Shown here in pieces: positions 1 through 8,256 of a stretch of 64,000 bases of DNA. The stretch comes from Streptomyces sp. D2-8 (GTDB taxonomy: Bacteria; Actinomycetota; Actinomycetes; Streptomycetales; Streptomycetaceae): contig NZ_JAAHBP010000011.1 of NCBI RefSeq assembly GCF_023184515.1, forward strand, positions 1 to 64,000, written 5' to 3'. The first letter of the stretch is position 1; each line of letters opens with the position of its first letter. The notes below the pieces were generated by a model. It was given only the letters and a program-made list of their open reading frames with translations, had not been told where the DNA came from and searched no databases. A program made the position numbers and the translations under genes.

Positions 1-345
1 CGGGTCGGCGAGGATGCGGGCGATGGCGACGCGGTCGTCCTCGGCCTGGGCGAGGCGGTAGCCCGTCTTCAGGAACTCCCGCATGTCCTCCACGGTGCCG
101 TCGAGCGCCTCGTTGGCCTCGCGGGTGACTCCGCGGCCGCTGTCCTCGTCGGCCAGGATGCGCAGGATCGCGACACGGAGGTCATGCTCGTCCATCTCGT
201 CCACCGGCGTGCCGTCCGTCTGCGACGTCGCCGTCACCGCGGTGGACGCGGATGGCGAGCCGGCGGCGAAGGCCGGGGAGGTGAGCAGGATGGCCGGCGT
301 CAGGACGGTGGCGGCGACGATCAGTGCACCGCGGGTGAGTCTCAT
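1..345 (-). CDS. Secreted ALF-repeat-type protein, N-terminal part (cut by window edge)
   Basis: Reading from ATG at 345, the protein opens with a signal peptide: MRLTRG, a hydrophobic stretch, and a likely cleavage site after AFA near residue 27. The mature part holds two short units, DLRVAILRILADEDSGRG and EDDRVAIARILADP, flanking a helix with EFLKTGYRLAQ. Paired DDRVAIARIL units spaced by about 35 residues are what I know from streptomycete ALF-repeat proteins, a secreted family without a firmly assigned function. The gene runs off the left edge, so its length and C-terminus are unknown. Family assignment is by motif recall; export is well supported by the leader. Confidence 0.7.
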   Translation of the reverse strand, partial: MRLTRGALIVAATVLTPAILLTSPAFAAGSPSASTAVTATSQTDGTPVDEMDEHDLRVAILRILADEDSGRGVTREANEALDGTVEDMREFLKTGYRLAQAEDDRVAIARILADP

Positions 346-488
346 GCGTGGACCTGCCTTCAGGTGTAGGGAATCGGGGTGAGCGGGGCGGGCACCGGAC
401 GGGTGCCGTGGCCACCGACCCGGGCATGCTCGCATTCCCGGTTCGGTGGATCACTGCCAAGGGCGGGCAGTCCTCGGGCTGTGCCGTT

Positions 489-516
489 GCCGGTGTGTGG
501 CCGAGGGCCACCCGGC
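489..516 (-). terminator. Possible terminator after the kinase gene at 524
   Basis: An interrupted hairpin: outer arms GCCGG and CCGGC, inner arms TGGCC and GGCCA around a short loop. It lies just past the kinase stop codon. There is no U tract, so this is only a moderate candidate. Confidence 0.35.
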
Positions 517-523
517 ACACCCG

Positions 524-2269
524 TCACTTCGAACTGCGCAGTGCCGCCCACGTTTCGGGTCCGACCTTGCCGTGGGAGTTCAGTCCCCCGGCGCGCTGGA
601 ACTTCCGCACCGCCGCGTCGGTGTCCTTGCCGAACCGGCCGTCCTCGCCCGTGCCGCCCACGTCGTAGCCGCGTTCGGTCAGCATGCACTGCACCTGGAC
701 GACGCGCCGGCCACGGTCGCCGCGCCGGGTGAGTTCGGTGCCGGAGTAGTGGGTGCACTCGGAGATCCAGGGCGGGGTGGCGGGTCTCGTCGCAGTCCCG
801 GTGGGGGCCGGGGCGCTGTCGCCGCTCCCGGTATCGGCGCTGCCGGAGGTCGCGGTGGCGCCGTCGGGGGTGGCTCCTGCTCCGCCGGCACGACCCGCTG
901 GCCTTGACGAATCACTGTCGGCGTCTTCCCGCGCTTCCTCCTTCGCCTCCTCCGTGCCGGGCTTCTTCTCCCCGGTGGCGGAGGGTGAGGCGGAGGAGCC
1001 GGGCAGGACCGAGGCCGGTCCGTCGATGTGAGTGACGTCGGTGGAGGCTGTCGGCGAGGCCAATGCCGTGTCGTAGAAGTCCGGACGGGTGAGGAGGAAG
1101 GCGCCCGCGGCCACGACGAACACGGCGATGACGCCTGCGATGGCGAGATAGGGCGCCTGTCGCTTACGGCGGTCAGCGTGCTCGCCGGTGGGGGGCGCGG
1201 CGGAGGAGGCGTCCTGAACGGGCGGCGTCGCCGGGTCGCGGTGCCGTTCCGGCGGCGTCGGCGCACGGAAGTGGCCGGTCTCCTCGGCGGAGGAACGTTC
1301 CAGCAACTGACAGCCCCGCTGCCGGGCGAGCAGCCGGGTGGCCAGCGGTTCCTGCCAGGAAGGAGTGGGGCCGTGACCGGTCGCCGCGGCCGCGTCGACC
1401 AACTGCTGCGGGGTGGGTCGCCCGACCGGGTCCTTGGCGAGGCAGGCGGACAGCAGCGCGGCCAACGCGGGGGCGGCGGACGTCAGTTCGGCCATGACTT
1501 CTTGCTTGGGCTCTTCGAAGGCGACCCGGTGCATGACGTCCACGCCCGTGCCGTCCCCGAAGGGGGCCCGCCTGGTGGCGGCGTAGACGATCGTGCACGC
1601 GAGAGAGAAGACGTCGGAGGCGGTGTCGCAGCGGCCCTCGCGCAGGTACTCGGGCGCCATGTAGGCCGGCGTGCCGACCCGGTTGCCGGTCGTGGTGATC
1701 GAGCTGCTGTCGACGGCCCGCGCGATGCCGAAGTCGATGACGTGCGCGCCCTGCGGCGACAGGATCACGTTGGACGGCTTGAGATCCCGGTGTACGACCC
1801 CGGCGGCGGCCAGCGCCGACAGCGCCCGCCCCAGCTCCGCCACCAGCTTCCACACCCCGGCGGGCTCGAGCGCACCGCACTCGCGGACGGCGTCGGCGAG
1901 GTTGAGGCCGGGCAGGTACCGGGTGGCCATCCACAGCAACTCGTCCTCGAACCCGCTGCCGAGCAGGTGGGGCGCGTGCGGCGTACGCAGCCGGGTGTGC
2001 ACGGAGGCCTCCCGCTCGAAGCGCCGCCGGAACCGGGGGTCTTCGGCGTACTCGGGGCGGATCACCTTGACGGCGGCGAGACCGGGGGTGCCTTCCGCGG
2101 GGCGGGCGAGGTAGACGCGGCCCATGCCGCCGCTGCCGAGTAACCCGAGGGGCACGTAGGGGCCGATCTGCCCCGGATCCCTGGCACGTAAGGGACTCGC
2201 GCCGGCCTGCTCCAACGCGGCGTACCCGGACGCCGGAGAGTGCGGCGGCATCGGCCGTTGGTCTGACAT
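524..2269 (-). CDS. Membrane Ser/Thr protein kinase with extracellular peptidoglycan-binding domain
   Basis: A 581-residue PknB-type kinase. The glycine loop GSGGMGRVYLA lies near residue 45, the ATP-binding Lys near 68 (AAVKVI), the catalytic loop HRDLKPSN near 159, the DFG motif near 178 and an APE-like motif MAPEYL near 204. All key catalytic residues are present. A Pro/Ala-rich juxtamembrane stretch leads to one membrane helix at about 371-393, then a long Ser/Thr/Gly/Pro linker, and the last 70 residues form a PG_binding_1 domain (VQCMLTERGYDV, DAAVRKFQ). The domain order suggests a sensor of cell-wall state that phosphorylates cytoplasmic targets. I chose ATG 2269 because a GGGGGAG ribosome site precedes it; the frame stays open further upstream. 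No paired phosphatase is nearby. Confidence 0.9.
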   Translation of the reverse strand: MSDQRPMPPHSPASGYAALEQAGASPLRARDPGQIGPYVPLGLLGSGGMGRVYLARPAEGTPGLAAVKVIRPEYAEDPRFRRRFEREASVHTRLRTPHAPHLLGSGFEDELLWMATRYLPGLNLADAVRECGALEPAGVWKLVAELGRALSALAAAGVVHRDLKPSNVILSPQGAHVIDFGIARAVDSSSITTTGNRVGTPAYMAPEYLREGRCDTASDVFSLACTIVYAATRRAPFGDGTGVDVMHRVAFEEPKQEVMAELTSAAPALAALLSACLAKDPVGRPTPQQLVDAAAATGHGPTPSWQEPLATRLLARQRGCQLLERSSAEETGHFRAPTPPERHRDPATPPVQDASSAAPPTGEHADRRKRQAPYLAIAGVIAVFVVAAGAFLLTRPDFYDTALASPTASTDVTHIDGPASVLPGSSASPSATGEKKPGTEEAKEEAREDADSDSSRPAGRAGGAGATPDGATATSGSADTGSGDSAPAPTGTATRPATPPWISECTHYSGTELTRRGDRGRRVVQVQCMLTERGYDVGGTGEDGRFGKDTDAAVRKFQRAGGLNSHGKVGPETWAALRSSK

Positions 2270-2347
2270 GGCTCCCCCGATGTGCTGCGGACCCGCAACT
2301 AACGCTCGCGTCACGGCAGTTTGACGGAAGGCTACCGTCCAGACGAA

Positions 2348-2373
2348 CGGCCCGCCGGAGATCCGGCGGGCCG
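2348..2373 (-). terminator. Terminator hairpin after the crystallin-like gene
   Basis: A perfect 12-bp inverted repeat, CGGCCCGCCGGA and its complement, around a 2-nt loop. It lies downstream of the minus-strand gene ending at 2406 and ahead of the kinase start. Confidence 0.65.
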
Positions 2374-2405
2374 TAGATCACGTGTGTACGTGTGTACTTG
2401 TGCCG

Positions 2406-2975
2406 TCAGCCGTGGACCGAGCTGGCCTGGTTGTCCTTGGAACCCAGGTCGCTCACGTAGCCCTTCGCGCTGAGCTTGATGTTCCAGCCGCTGGTGCTGC
2501 CGTTCTCGTATCGAGCCAGCTTCCCCGTGTCCCCGTCCCCCTGGTTGTTCCGCCACGACGACGTCTTGTTGTCGAAGCCGTAGTCATCGAGGTTCTGCCA
2601 GTGCTCGTCCTTGAAGATGAGCCGTTTGCCCTCGCCCTTCTTGTACTGGTACAGGCACAGCCAGTCGCGTGCGCAGGCGGGCACGGCGGCGGCGCCCACC
2701 TCGGCGGCGCCGAGTGCCACCGAGTCGGCGGCCCGGTTGTAGCCGGACGCCTTTTCACCGGCTGCCGCGCTGCTGTAGCAGCGGATGTCGTCCTGCGTGA
2801 AGACCGCGCAGGTGTGGGCGCCCTGCCAGCCCTTGGACAGGTCGATGGTCTTGCCCTGGTACGAGGCCAGAACCCCGTGACCGGCGGACGGCTGGGCCTG
2901 TGCCGCTCCTGTCGAGACGAGCACCCCCAGGGTGGCCGTCGCGATCGCAGTGGTCATCAAGCGTGCTGTGCGCAT
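2406..2975 (-). CDS. Small secreted protein, peptidase inhibitor I36 / beta-gamma-crystallin-like
   Basis: A 189-residue exported protein. A signal peptide occupies about residues 1-28 (MRTARLMTTAI, cleavage near AQAQP). The mature protein has four Cys and the pattern CLYQYKKGEGKRLIFKDE followed by SSWRNNQ. This matches the Greek-key repeat of secreted actinobacterial I36 inhibitors and crystallin-fold proteins, where C-L-Y precedes an aromatic strand and S-S-W/N closes it. The start at 2975 has an AAGGAG site. It could inhibit a protease or simply be a stable calcium-binding wall protein; the sequence does not decide. It lies between the kinase gene and an M23 peptidase gene, each with its own terminator, so it is probably monocistronic. 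Confidence 0.7.
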   Translation of the reverse strand: MRTARLMTTAIATATLGVLVSTGAAQAQPSAGHGVLASYQGKTIDLSKGWQGAHTCAVFTQDDIRCYSSAAAGEKASGYNRAADSVALGAAEVGAAAVPACARDWLCLYQYKKGEGKRLIFKDEHWQNLDDYGFDNKTSSWRNNQGDGDTGKLARYENGSTSGWNIKLSAKGYVSDLGSKDNQASSVHG

Positions 2976-3135
2976 GTCACTCCTTGTGTGGTCGAAGCGC
3001 CATCCCCCGTGGCGGCGCACACATCACTCTGGACGTCGTCGCAGCGAAGCAGTACCTGCAATGTTTCAGGGTGGTGCCGGGAGTTCGCACCACACGGTCC
3101 GGCCTCCGGGGCCCGTCCGTGACTCCAAGAACGCC

Positions 3136-3177
3136 GAGGGCCCGGTCCTGGTGTTCCCCCACCAGGACCGGGCCCTC
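3136..3177 (-). terminator. Strong terminator after the M23 peptidase gene
   Basis: A perfect 17-bp stem beginning GAGGGCCCGGTCC closes an 8-nt loop, a few bases past the stop codon of the minus-strand peptidase gene. The most stable hairpin in this part of the window. Confidence 0.8.
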
Positions 3178-3190
3178 TTCGTCGATTACG

Positions 3191-3805
3191 TCAGCAGTTC
3201 TTGCTGACGACGTCCTTCCACGTGTTCCCCGTGCCCGTGTACCGCTTGCCGTTGAAGTGCACGGGCTTGCGGTTGGCCTCCGTCGGGATGCCGTTGGACT
3301 TGTACCGCTGCTCGTAGTGCAGGTGCGCCCAGCCGCCGCTGTTGCTGCCGGTGGCGCCGATGCGGCCGATCCTGGTCTTCGCGGTGACCGTGTCGCCCTT
3401 CTGGACGTACTTGTCGTGCTTGTCCTTGAGGTGGTAGTACGCCGTGTACCAGCCGCTGCCGTGGTCGACGACGATGACGTTGCCTGCGCCCCGGTCCCAG
3501 AAGGTGCGGGCCACCTTGCCCTTGTAGCCGGGGTACACCGACTTGCCCGACGACCCCGTGTTGCCCTTCACGACGATGTCCAGGGCCGGATTGTGGCCGC
3601 TGCCGTAGGTATCGAGCCGCCAGTGGGTGTTGCAGGCGAACGGCATCTGGAACGTGGGCTCGGCCGCCACGGTCACGTCGGCCGCCGGGGTGGAGGTCGG
3701 TGCCGCCGTGGCCGCACCGGCGGACTCGAGGCCGAAGGAGAGCGCGAGCGCACCGGCCGCGAGTCCCACGGCCGCCGTGCGGCGGGTCATGTCTGTTGTC
3801 CTCAT
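3191..3805 (-). CDS. Secreted M23 (LytM/lysostaphin-type) metallopeptidase
   Basis: A 204-residue secreted peptidoglycan endopeptidase candidate. The signal peptide covers about residues 1-31 (MTRRTAAVGLAAGALALSFG). Zinc-ligand motifs of M23 are visible: GHNPALDIV near residue 75 (His and Asp) and the late HLHYE motif near residue 163 (H-x-H). Between them lie GNVIVVDHGSGWYTAYYHL and KGDTVTAKTRIGRIGATG, the usual M23 core. Some M23 proteins of this compact form act as bacteriolytic or wall-remodelling enzymes cutting peptide cross-bridges. ATG 3805 follows a GGGGAGA site. The C-terminus ends in KNC, giving a possible disulfide with the Cys in FACNTHW. Confidence 0.85.
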   Translation of the reverse strand: MRTTDMTRRTAAVGLAAGALALSFGLESAGAATAAPTSTPAADVTVAAEPTFQMPFACNTHWRLDTYGSGHNPALDIVVKGNTGSSGKSVYPGYKGKVARTFWDRGAGNVIVVDHGSGWYTAYYHLKDKHDKYVQKGDTVTAKTRIGRIGATGSNSGGWAHLHYEQRYKSNGIPTEANRKPVHFNGKRYTGTGNTWKDVVSKNC

Positions 3806-3913
3806 CCGTATCTCCCCGTTGATGTTCTGCTGTCGTTCTTGTGTCGCTCTCGGTGCCGACTCGTCGAGCATCCGGTGGCAGCCGCGAACGCGGTACCTCG
3901 AAAGTCGTAGGGT

Positions 3914-4138
3914 TCAGCAGGTTGACACCCACTCGTGGGAGCGGATCACCAGGCCGCCGGGGTCGGGAAAATTGATCTTCTGGAGTTCCTGGAGGCATCC
4001 GAACGGCTTCTTCCTGTCGGCCTCGCGGAAGAGCTTGACGTCGGCGTGCGGATCCCCGGTGTAGCCGTTGTTGAAGGCCGACCTCGGCCTGGTGGTCTTC
4101 GCCCAGTCGCAGATGACGTTGCCGCCGCCAGCGGGCGG
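3914..4138 (-). pseudogene. C-terminal remnant of an unidentified Cys-containing protein
   Basis: Read from about 4138 to a TGA at 3914, one frame encodes about 70 well-formed residues, including NVICDWAKTTRPRSAFNNGY, DVKLFREADRKKPFGCLQEL and a final EWVSTC. No start codon precedes it: upstream the frame soon enters the FHA gene in the wrong register and meets a stop near 4184. It therefore looks like the tail of a gene whose 5' part was lost when it was joined to the FHA gene. Three Cys residues and the neighbouring secreted genes hint at an exported protein. I do not recognise the family. Confidence 0.6.
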
Positions 4139-4662
4139 AGTTGCTCGACGAGCTCCTCGGCGGTGGGCAGGGGGGCGTGCGGCTCACCGCGCAGGCGTGC
4201 CGCGCACAGGGCGACCAGCACCTGGAAGTACCGCTTGCCACGGTCGAGCGGGAAGGCGGACGCGGTGCGGGTCCCGCCCCTCGGGCCGGTGCGGTCGAGA
4301 TAGTCGTGGCGCGGGGCCCATACGTCGAAGCTCAGCAACTCGCTCCCGGCCGGCAGGACCACGCGCGAGAACTCGAAGGGCACCGGGGCGTCGAGCCGGC
4401 CGGGAGGGACCTTGATGTGCTCGCCGGCACCTTCCGGGTTCTCGGCCACGTACGTCTGTGCGCTGCTCAGGTTGCTGAGTCTCCAGTAGGCGCCCGCGGC
4501 CGTGATCTCGCCGGCCTCTCTGGAGACGCCCTCGTGCGGGATGACCAGGTGCGGACCGTGTGGTCGTGCGGCCCGGCCGAAGGTCAGGGACTCGCAGGGG
4601 TCGAGGTGAATGTGATCGTCCGGGCCTGAGCTGTCCATGGGCACGACAATGATGCTGTGCAT
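4131..4662 (-). pseudogene. FHA-domain protein, truncated at its C-terminus
   Basis: The first 175 or so residues from ATG 4662 form a clear FHA fold: LTFGRAA, then HLVIPHEGVSREAGEI and WRLSNLSS (the FGR, S-R and N-x-S signatures that bind phosphothreonine). Then comes a helical segment ending AEELVEQLRP. After this point, near 4130, the reading frame runs into the foreign remnant described at 3914-4138 and continues as low-quality Ser/Thr/Arg-rich residues to a stop near 3946. Related proteins, as I recall them, continue with a winged-helix-like region that is missing here. A good AGGGGGAGG ribosome site remains. The gene lies 84 nt downstream of the kinase at 4746-6311 on the same strand, so it was probably the kinase's partner. 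Confidence 0.65.
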
Positions 4663-4745
4663 GACGGCTTCCTCCCCCTGAAGAAACTGAGCCCAGGGTA
4701 GGAGGGGAGAGTGCGCTTACCTCAAGGTTGGGCAAAATCGGCGTG

Positions 4746-6311
4746 TCACTTCTTGCCGGGCGGCGCGTACTCCTCCAGGAAGTGGGCGATGCGGCCGGCG
4801 TAGGCGCGGACGTCCGGGGGCACGCCGCCCGCCGCGTTCACCGTCCGGTACGACCTGCGGTACGCGGCCGCGATCTGGACCCGCCGGTCGCCCGGCAGGT
4901 CCGCGTGCAGGCGCGGTGCGATCCAGCACAGGTAGCGGCCCATCGCCGGGATGGACTCGGCGGGTGGGAAGGGGGGCTGGGGGACCGTCTCGCCGGGGGT
5001 GCCGTCCTCGTTCATCCACCAGCGCAGGACGCTCGGGGTCCAGCGGGCGATGCCGTACTCGTTGTCGGCGGGGTCGGAGAGGTCCGGGTCGAAGTCGCTC
5101 TCCACCTTCAGCATGGCGGCGATCAGGACCGGGGTGACCTCCTTCTGGTCGCAGTCGTGCGCCGTCTCGACGATCAGCAGGCGGTAGGCGGGCGGAACGC
5201 CCCGGTCGGTGCGCAGTTCCGAGGCGCCGTACGCGGCGGCGGTGACGTTCGCGGTCGCGCCGGAGCCGCTGCCGCCGGTGCCCCCGGCGCCGGCCCAGAC
5301 GCTGATGCCGTAGCCGAGGGCGGCCAGGGCCGTGGCCGCCGAGACCAGGACGGCCGCGACGGACCTGCGGCGGAAGCGATGGCGGGCGGGGTGCGGGCCG
5401 GGCAGGCGGAAGGCGCGCCGGGCCGGGCCGGCGGCCGCTGTCACGCGCCGCAGCAGCGCCGCGCAGCCGATGCGCTGCTGGTGCGTGCGGGTCAGGCAGG
5501 CGCGCACGATCTCCCGCCAGTCGTCGGGCAGTTCGGGCGACAGGCGCAGTTCGTCGACGCCGCGGGCGTAGGCCGCCGCCGCGTCGCGGCGGGCGGTCGG
5601 GGTGGCGCCGGGCAGCGGCAAGGAGCCGGTGAGCACGAGGTGGGCGAGGACGCCGAAGGCCCAGATGTCGGCGGACGGGCGGATGCGGCGGCCGCGTTCG
5701 CCGATCTCGGTCCACAGGAGTTCCGGCGGGGTGTAGTCGGGGGTGGAGAAAGCCGGCGTGTAGGCGTGGGTGCCCTCCAGCTCGGCGGCCATGTTGAAGT
5801 CGGCGAGGCGCACCGAACCGTCCGCCATCAGCAGCACGTTGGCCGGTTTGAGGTCGCCGTGCACCCAGCCGGCGTCGTGCAGCTGGGCGAGGCCCTCGGC
5901 GATCTGCGCGAGCAGCGCGGGACCGGACGCGGGCCGGGGCGTGGCGGCGAGCAGGGCCGACAGACTGCCCTCGGCCTTCTCCAGGACGAGGACGGTGGCG
6001 CCGTCCAGATCCGGATGGCCCGGGTCGTCGACCGTCAGCGTCTGGTACATCCGCACCAGCCGCGGATGCCTCAGCCGCCGGTACAGCTCGACCTCCCGCT
6101 CGACCAGTTCGCGCAGGTGGGTCAGCCGGCGGGGCGTGGCCGTCCCGGTGGGCAGGAACTTCAGCGCGGCCGTGGGCGGCAGTCCGGTGCCGTCACCGAC
6201 GCGCCGGGCCGCGTACACGCTGCCGAAGGCGCCCGTCGCGATGGGCTCGCGCACCTCCCAGACGCCGACCCGGTAGCCCTTGGGCACGGGCACGGCGTAC
6301 GCCTCGGTCAC
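4746..6311 (-). CDS. Atypical Ser/Thr kinase fused to an extracellular transglycosylase-like domain
   Basis: A 521-residue protein. The kinase domain is at about residues 15-290: G-loop ATGAFGSVYAA, ATP Lys near 51 (AALKFL), catalytic loop HGDLKPAN near 151 and DFN near 171 in place of DFG. APE is replaced by PPE. One membrane helix lies at about 316-340. The outer part resembles a soluble lytic transglycosylase: LIAAMLKVESDFDP with the presumed catalytic Glu near 404, then YGIARWTPSVL in the place of the usual GLMQ segment. HGD and DFN make this a variant kinase, but Lys and both Asp residues remain. The start is GTG 6311, because further upstream the frame runs into the terminator at 6466-6503. 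Confidence 0.85.
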   Translation of the reverse strand: MTEAYAVPVPKGYRVGVWEVREPIATGAFGSVYAARRVGDGTGLPPTAALKFLPTGTATPRRLTHLRELVEREVELYRRLRHPRLVRMYQTLTVDDPGHPDLDGATVLVLEKAEGSLSALLAATPRPASGPALLAQIAEGLAQLHDAGWVHGDLKPANVLLMADGSVRLADFNMAAELEGTHAYTPAFSTPDYTPPELLWTEIGERGRRIRPSADIWAFGVLAHLVLTGSLPLPGATPTARRDAAAAYARGVDELRLSPELPDDWREIVRACLTRTHQQRIGCAALLRRVTAAAGPARRAFRLPGPHPARHRFRRRSVAAVLVSAATALAALGYGISVWAGAGGTGGSGSGATANVTAAAYGASELRTDRGVPPAYRLLIVETAHDCDQKEVTPVLIAAMLKVESDFDPDLSDPADNEYGIARWTPSVLRWWMNEDGTPGETVPQPPFPPAESIPAMGRYLCWIAPRLHADLPGDRRVQIAAAYRRSYRTVNAAGGVPPDVRAYAGRIAHFLEEYAPPGKK

Positions 6312-6465
6312 CCTCTCGCCCCGGCCCGGTCGAGGTCGGGCGCGAGTCCGACGGGGGCCCGGTTTCGCTCGTCCTCCGTGGTCGGCGGAGGTTCCACGAC
6401 GATGCTGTACAAGGTGCTCTCCCCGTGCCTGAACAGCTACCACCGTCAGACTAGGGCGACGCACC

Positions 6466-6503
6466 AGGGCCGTGCCCCCCTCGTACGGGTGAGACACGGC
6501 CCT
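6466..6503 (-). terminator. Terminator after the Pro/Gly-rich membrane protein gene
   Basis: Nine-bp arms AGGGCCGTG and CACGGCCCT enclose a 20-nt loop, about 40 nt past the stop of the minus-strand gene ending at 6546. Confidence 0.6.
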
Positions 6504-6545
6504 TGGATGTGATTGGCGTGAACTGGTCCGGTCGACCGGGCCCGT

Positions 6546-7124
6546 TCAGTACCGGGGGCGGTTGAACCAGGCCTTGCCGCCCGCGTTGCCGACGAAGACG
6601 GCCACCAGGATGGCCAGGACGGTGTGCACCAGGCCGACGATGACGAACGGGTAGATGCCGAGGACCGCCGTGATGATGGCGAAGACCAGGATGGTGATCC
6701 GGGCGCCGTTGCCGCCGTTCTTGAACTTGGTCGCCAGGACGGCCGCGAACACCAGCCAGGCCAGGCCGAACACCACGTAGCCCCAGATCAGGCCGGTCGA
6801 ATCGCCGACCAGGTCCTGGAAGGCGGTGTTGTCCTTGAGGGACTCGTCGTCCTTCGCGGCGTTGAGGGCCACGGCGGAGAAGGCGAAGATGGCCACGCCG
6901 AGGACCTGCAGACCGACGATCACCCACATCATCACGCGGGCCGCGCTCACCGAGCCGGGCATCGTGGTCGGCGCGGCGGGGCCGCCGTAGGGGGAGACCG
7001 GAGGGGCCTGCGGGTAGCCGTAACCGGGAGCCTGCCCCTGGTCCTGCGGGTAGCCGTAGCCCGGCTGCTGCGGCTGCTGCCCCTGGGGAGCGCCGTAGGG
7101 GTTGTTCGGGTCGCCGTAGCTCAT
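6546..7124 (-). CDS. Membrane protein with Pro/Gly/Gln/Tyr-rich N-terminus
   Basis: A 192-residue protein. Residues 1-55 are a low-complexity cytoplasmic tail rich in GYGYPQ, PQQP and PYG motifs; four hydrophobic helices follow (MMWVIVGLQVLGVAIFAF, LIWGYVVFGLAWLVFAAVL, ITILVFAIITAVLGIYPFVI, VHTVLAILVAVFVG). Such tails with small multi-helix domains are frequent in actinobacterial membrane proteins, often annotated DUF4190-like or simply hypothetical. No catalytic motif is visible. A GGAGGAAAG site precedes ATG 7124. It is transcribed divergently from folD; the 277-bp gap includes a GTTGTGCA-AG-TGCAAC inverted repeat near 7290-7305 that could be a regulator site for either gene. Confidence 0.75.
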   Translation of the reverse strand: MSYGDPNNPYGAPQGQQPQQPGYGYPQDQGQAPGYGYPQAPPVSPYGGPAAPTTMPGSVSAARVMMWVIVGLQVLGVAIFAFSAVALNAAKDDESLKDNTAFQDLVGDSTGLIWGYVVFGLAWLVFAAVLATKFKNGGNGARITILVFAIITAVLGIYPFVIVGLVHTVLAILVAVFVGNAGGKAWFNRPRY

Positions 7125-7401
7125 GGGGGACTTTCCTCCGTTGAAATCCGAGTGCGGGGACGACGCGTGACATCCGCACGGAGGAAAGTTCTTCAGTATT
7201 GCGACCGTCCCCCCGTTGAGCTGCCCGCGGCACTTGTCGGCTCATCGTTCTTCACCACTGACCGGCTTGTCCAGCCGCATTCCCGATGTGTTGTGCAAGT
7301 GCAACATCGCTGATCATGGGCGGATACGGGAGGACGAACCCCCGGTGCCCGGATTGCGGCCGGATTGGAACCGTGGCGGGGTCATCCGCGAGGATGGAGC
7401 C

Positions 7402-8256
7402 ATGACCGCCCAGATTCTCGATGGCAAGGCCACCGCAGCCGCGATCAAGTCCGATCTGACCGCCCGCGTGGCGGCGCTGAAGGAGAAGGGCGTCATGCCC
7501 GGCCTCGGCACGATCCTGGTCGGGGACGACCCCGGCAGCCAGAAGTACGTCGCCGGCAAGCACCGCGACTGCGCGCAGGTGGGGATCGCCTCCATCCAGC
7601 GCGAACTGCCCGCCACGGCGACCCAGGAGGAGATCGAGCGGGCCGTCCGCGAGCTCAACGAGGACCCGGCCTGCACCGGGTACATCGTGCAACTGCCGCT
7701 GCCCAAGGGCATCGACGAGAACCGCATCCTCGAGCTGATGGACCCGGACAAGGACGCGGACGGGCTGCACCCGATGAACCTGGGGCGCCTCGTCCTCAAC
7801 GAGCCCGCCCCGCTGCCCTGCACCCCGAACGGCGTGCTGACCCTGCTCCGCCGCTACGGCGTGGAGATCAAGGGCGCCGAGGTCGTGGTCGTCGGACGCG
7901 GCGTGACCATCGGCCGGCCGATGCCGCTGCTGCTCACCCGCCGCAGCGAGAACGCCACCGTGACGCAGTGCCACACCGGCACCCGTGACCTGTCGGCGCA
8001 CCTCAAGCGCGCGGACATCATCGTGGCCGCCGCCGGTTCCGCCCATCTGATCCGTGCCGAGGACGTGAAGCCCGGCGCGGCCGTCCTCGACGTCGGCGTC
8101 TCCCGCAGCGCCGAGGGCAAGATCGTGGGCGACGTCCACCCCGACGTCGCCGAGGTCGCCGCCTGGATCTCCCCGAACCCCGGCGGGGTCGGCCCGATGA
8201 CCCGTGCCCAGCTGCTCGTCAACGTGGTCGAGGCGGCGGAGCGCAGTGTCGGCTGA
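7402..8256 (+). CDS. folD: Methylenetetrahydrofolate dehydrogenase / cyclohydrolase
   Basis: A 284-residue bifunctional cytoplasmic enzyme. It oxidises 5,10-methylene-THF with NADP and hydrolyses the methenyl product to 10-formyl-THF for purine and formyl-Met synthesis. Seen: the YVAGK motif with the catalytic Lys near residue 56, GYIVQLPLPKGID, KDADGLHPMNLG, the dinucleotide loop VVGRGVTIGRPMPLLL and the C-terminal signature PGGVGPMTRAQLL. Length is normal for the family. ATG 7402 has a GGATGGAG site. The next gene starts 11 nt inside the 3' end, indicating translational coupling. It shares one-carbon metabolism with glyA at 34492, but not its riboswitch: I see no pfl-like element here. Confidence 0.97.
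   Translation: MTAQILDGKATAAAIKSDLTARVAALKEKGVMPGLGTILVGDDPGSQKYVAGKHRDCAQVGIASIQRELPATATQEEIERAVRELNEDPACTGYIVQLPLPKGIDENRILELMDPDKDADGLHPMNLGRLVLNEPAPLPCTPNGVLTLLRRYGVEIKGAEVVVVGRGVTIGRPMPLLLTRRSENATVTQCHTGTRDLSAHLKRADIIVAAAGSAHLIRAEDVKPGAAVLDVGVSRSAEGKIVGDVHPDVAEVAAWISPNPGGVGPMTRAQLLVNVVEAAERSVG

Noticed and set aside
7402..7402. Second ZTP riboswitch ahead of folD
   Set aside because: None of the conserved pfl blocks (GTGACTGGCG, GGGGAGC, CGCCTGGGC) occurs in 7125-7401.
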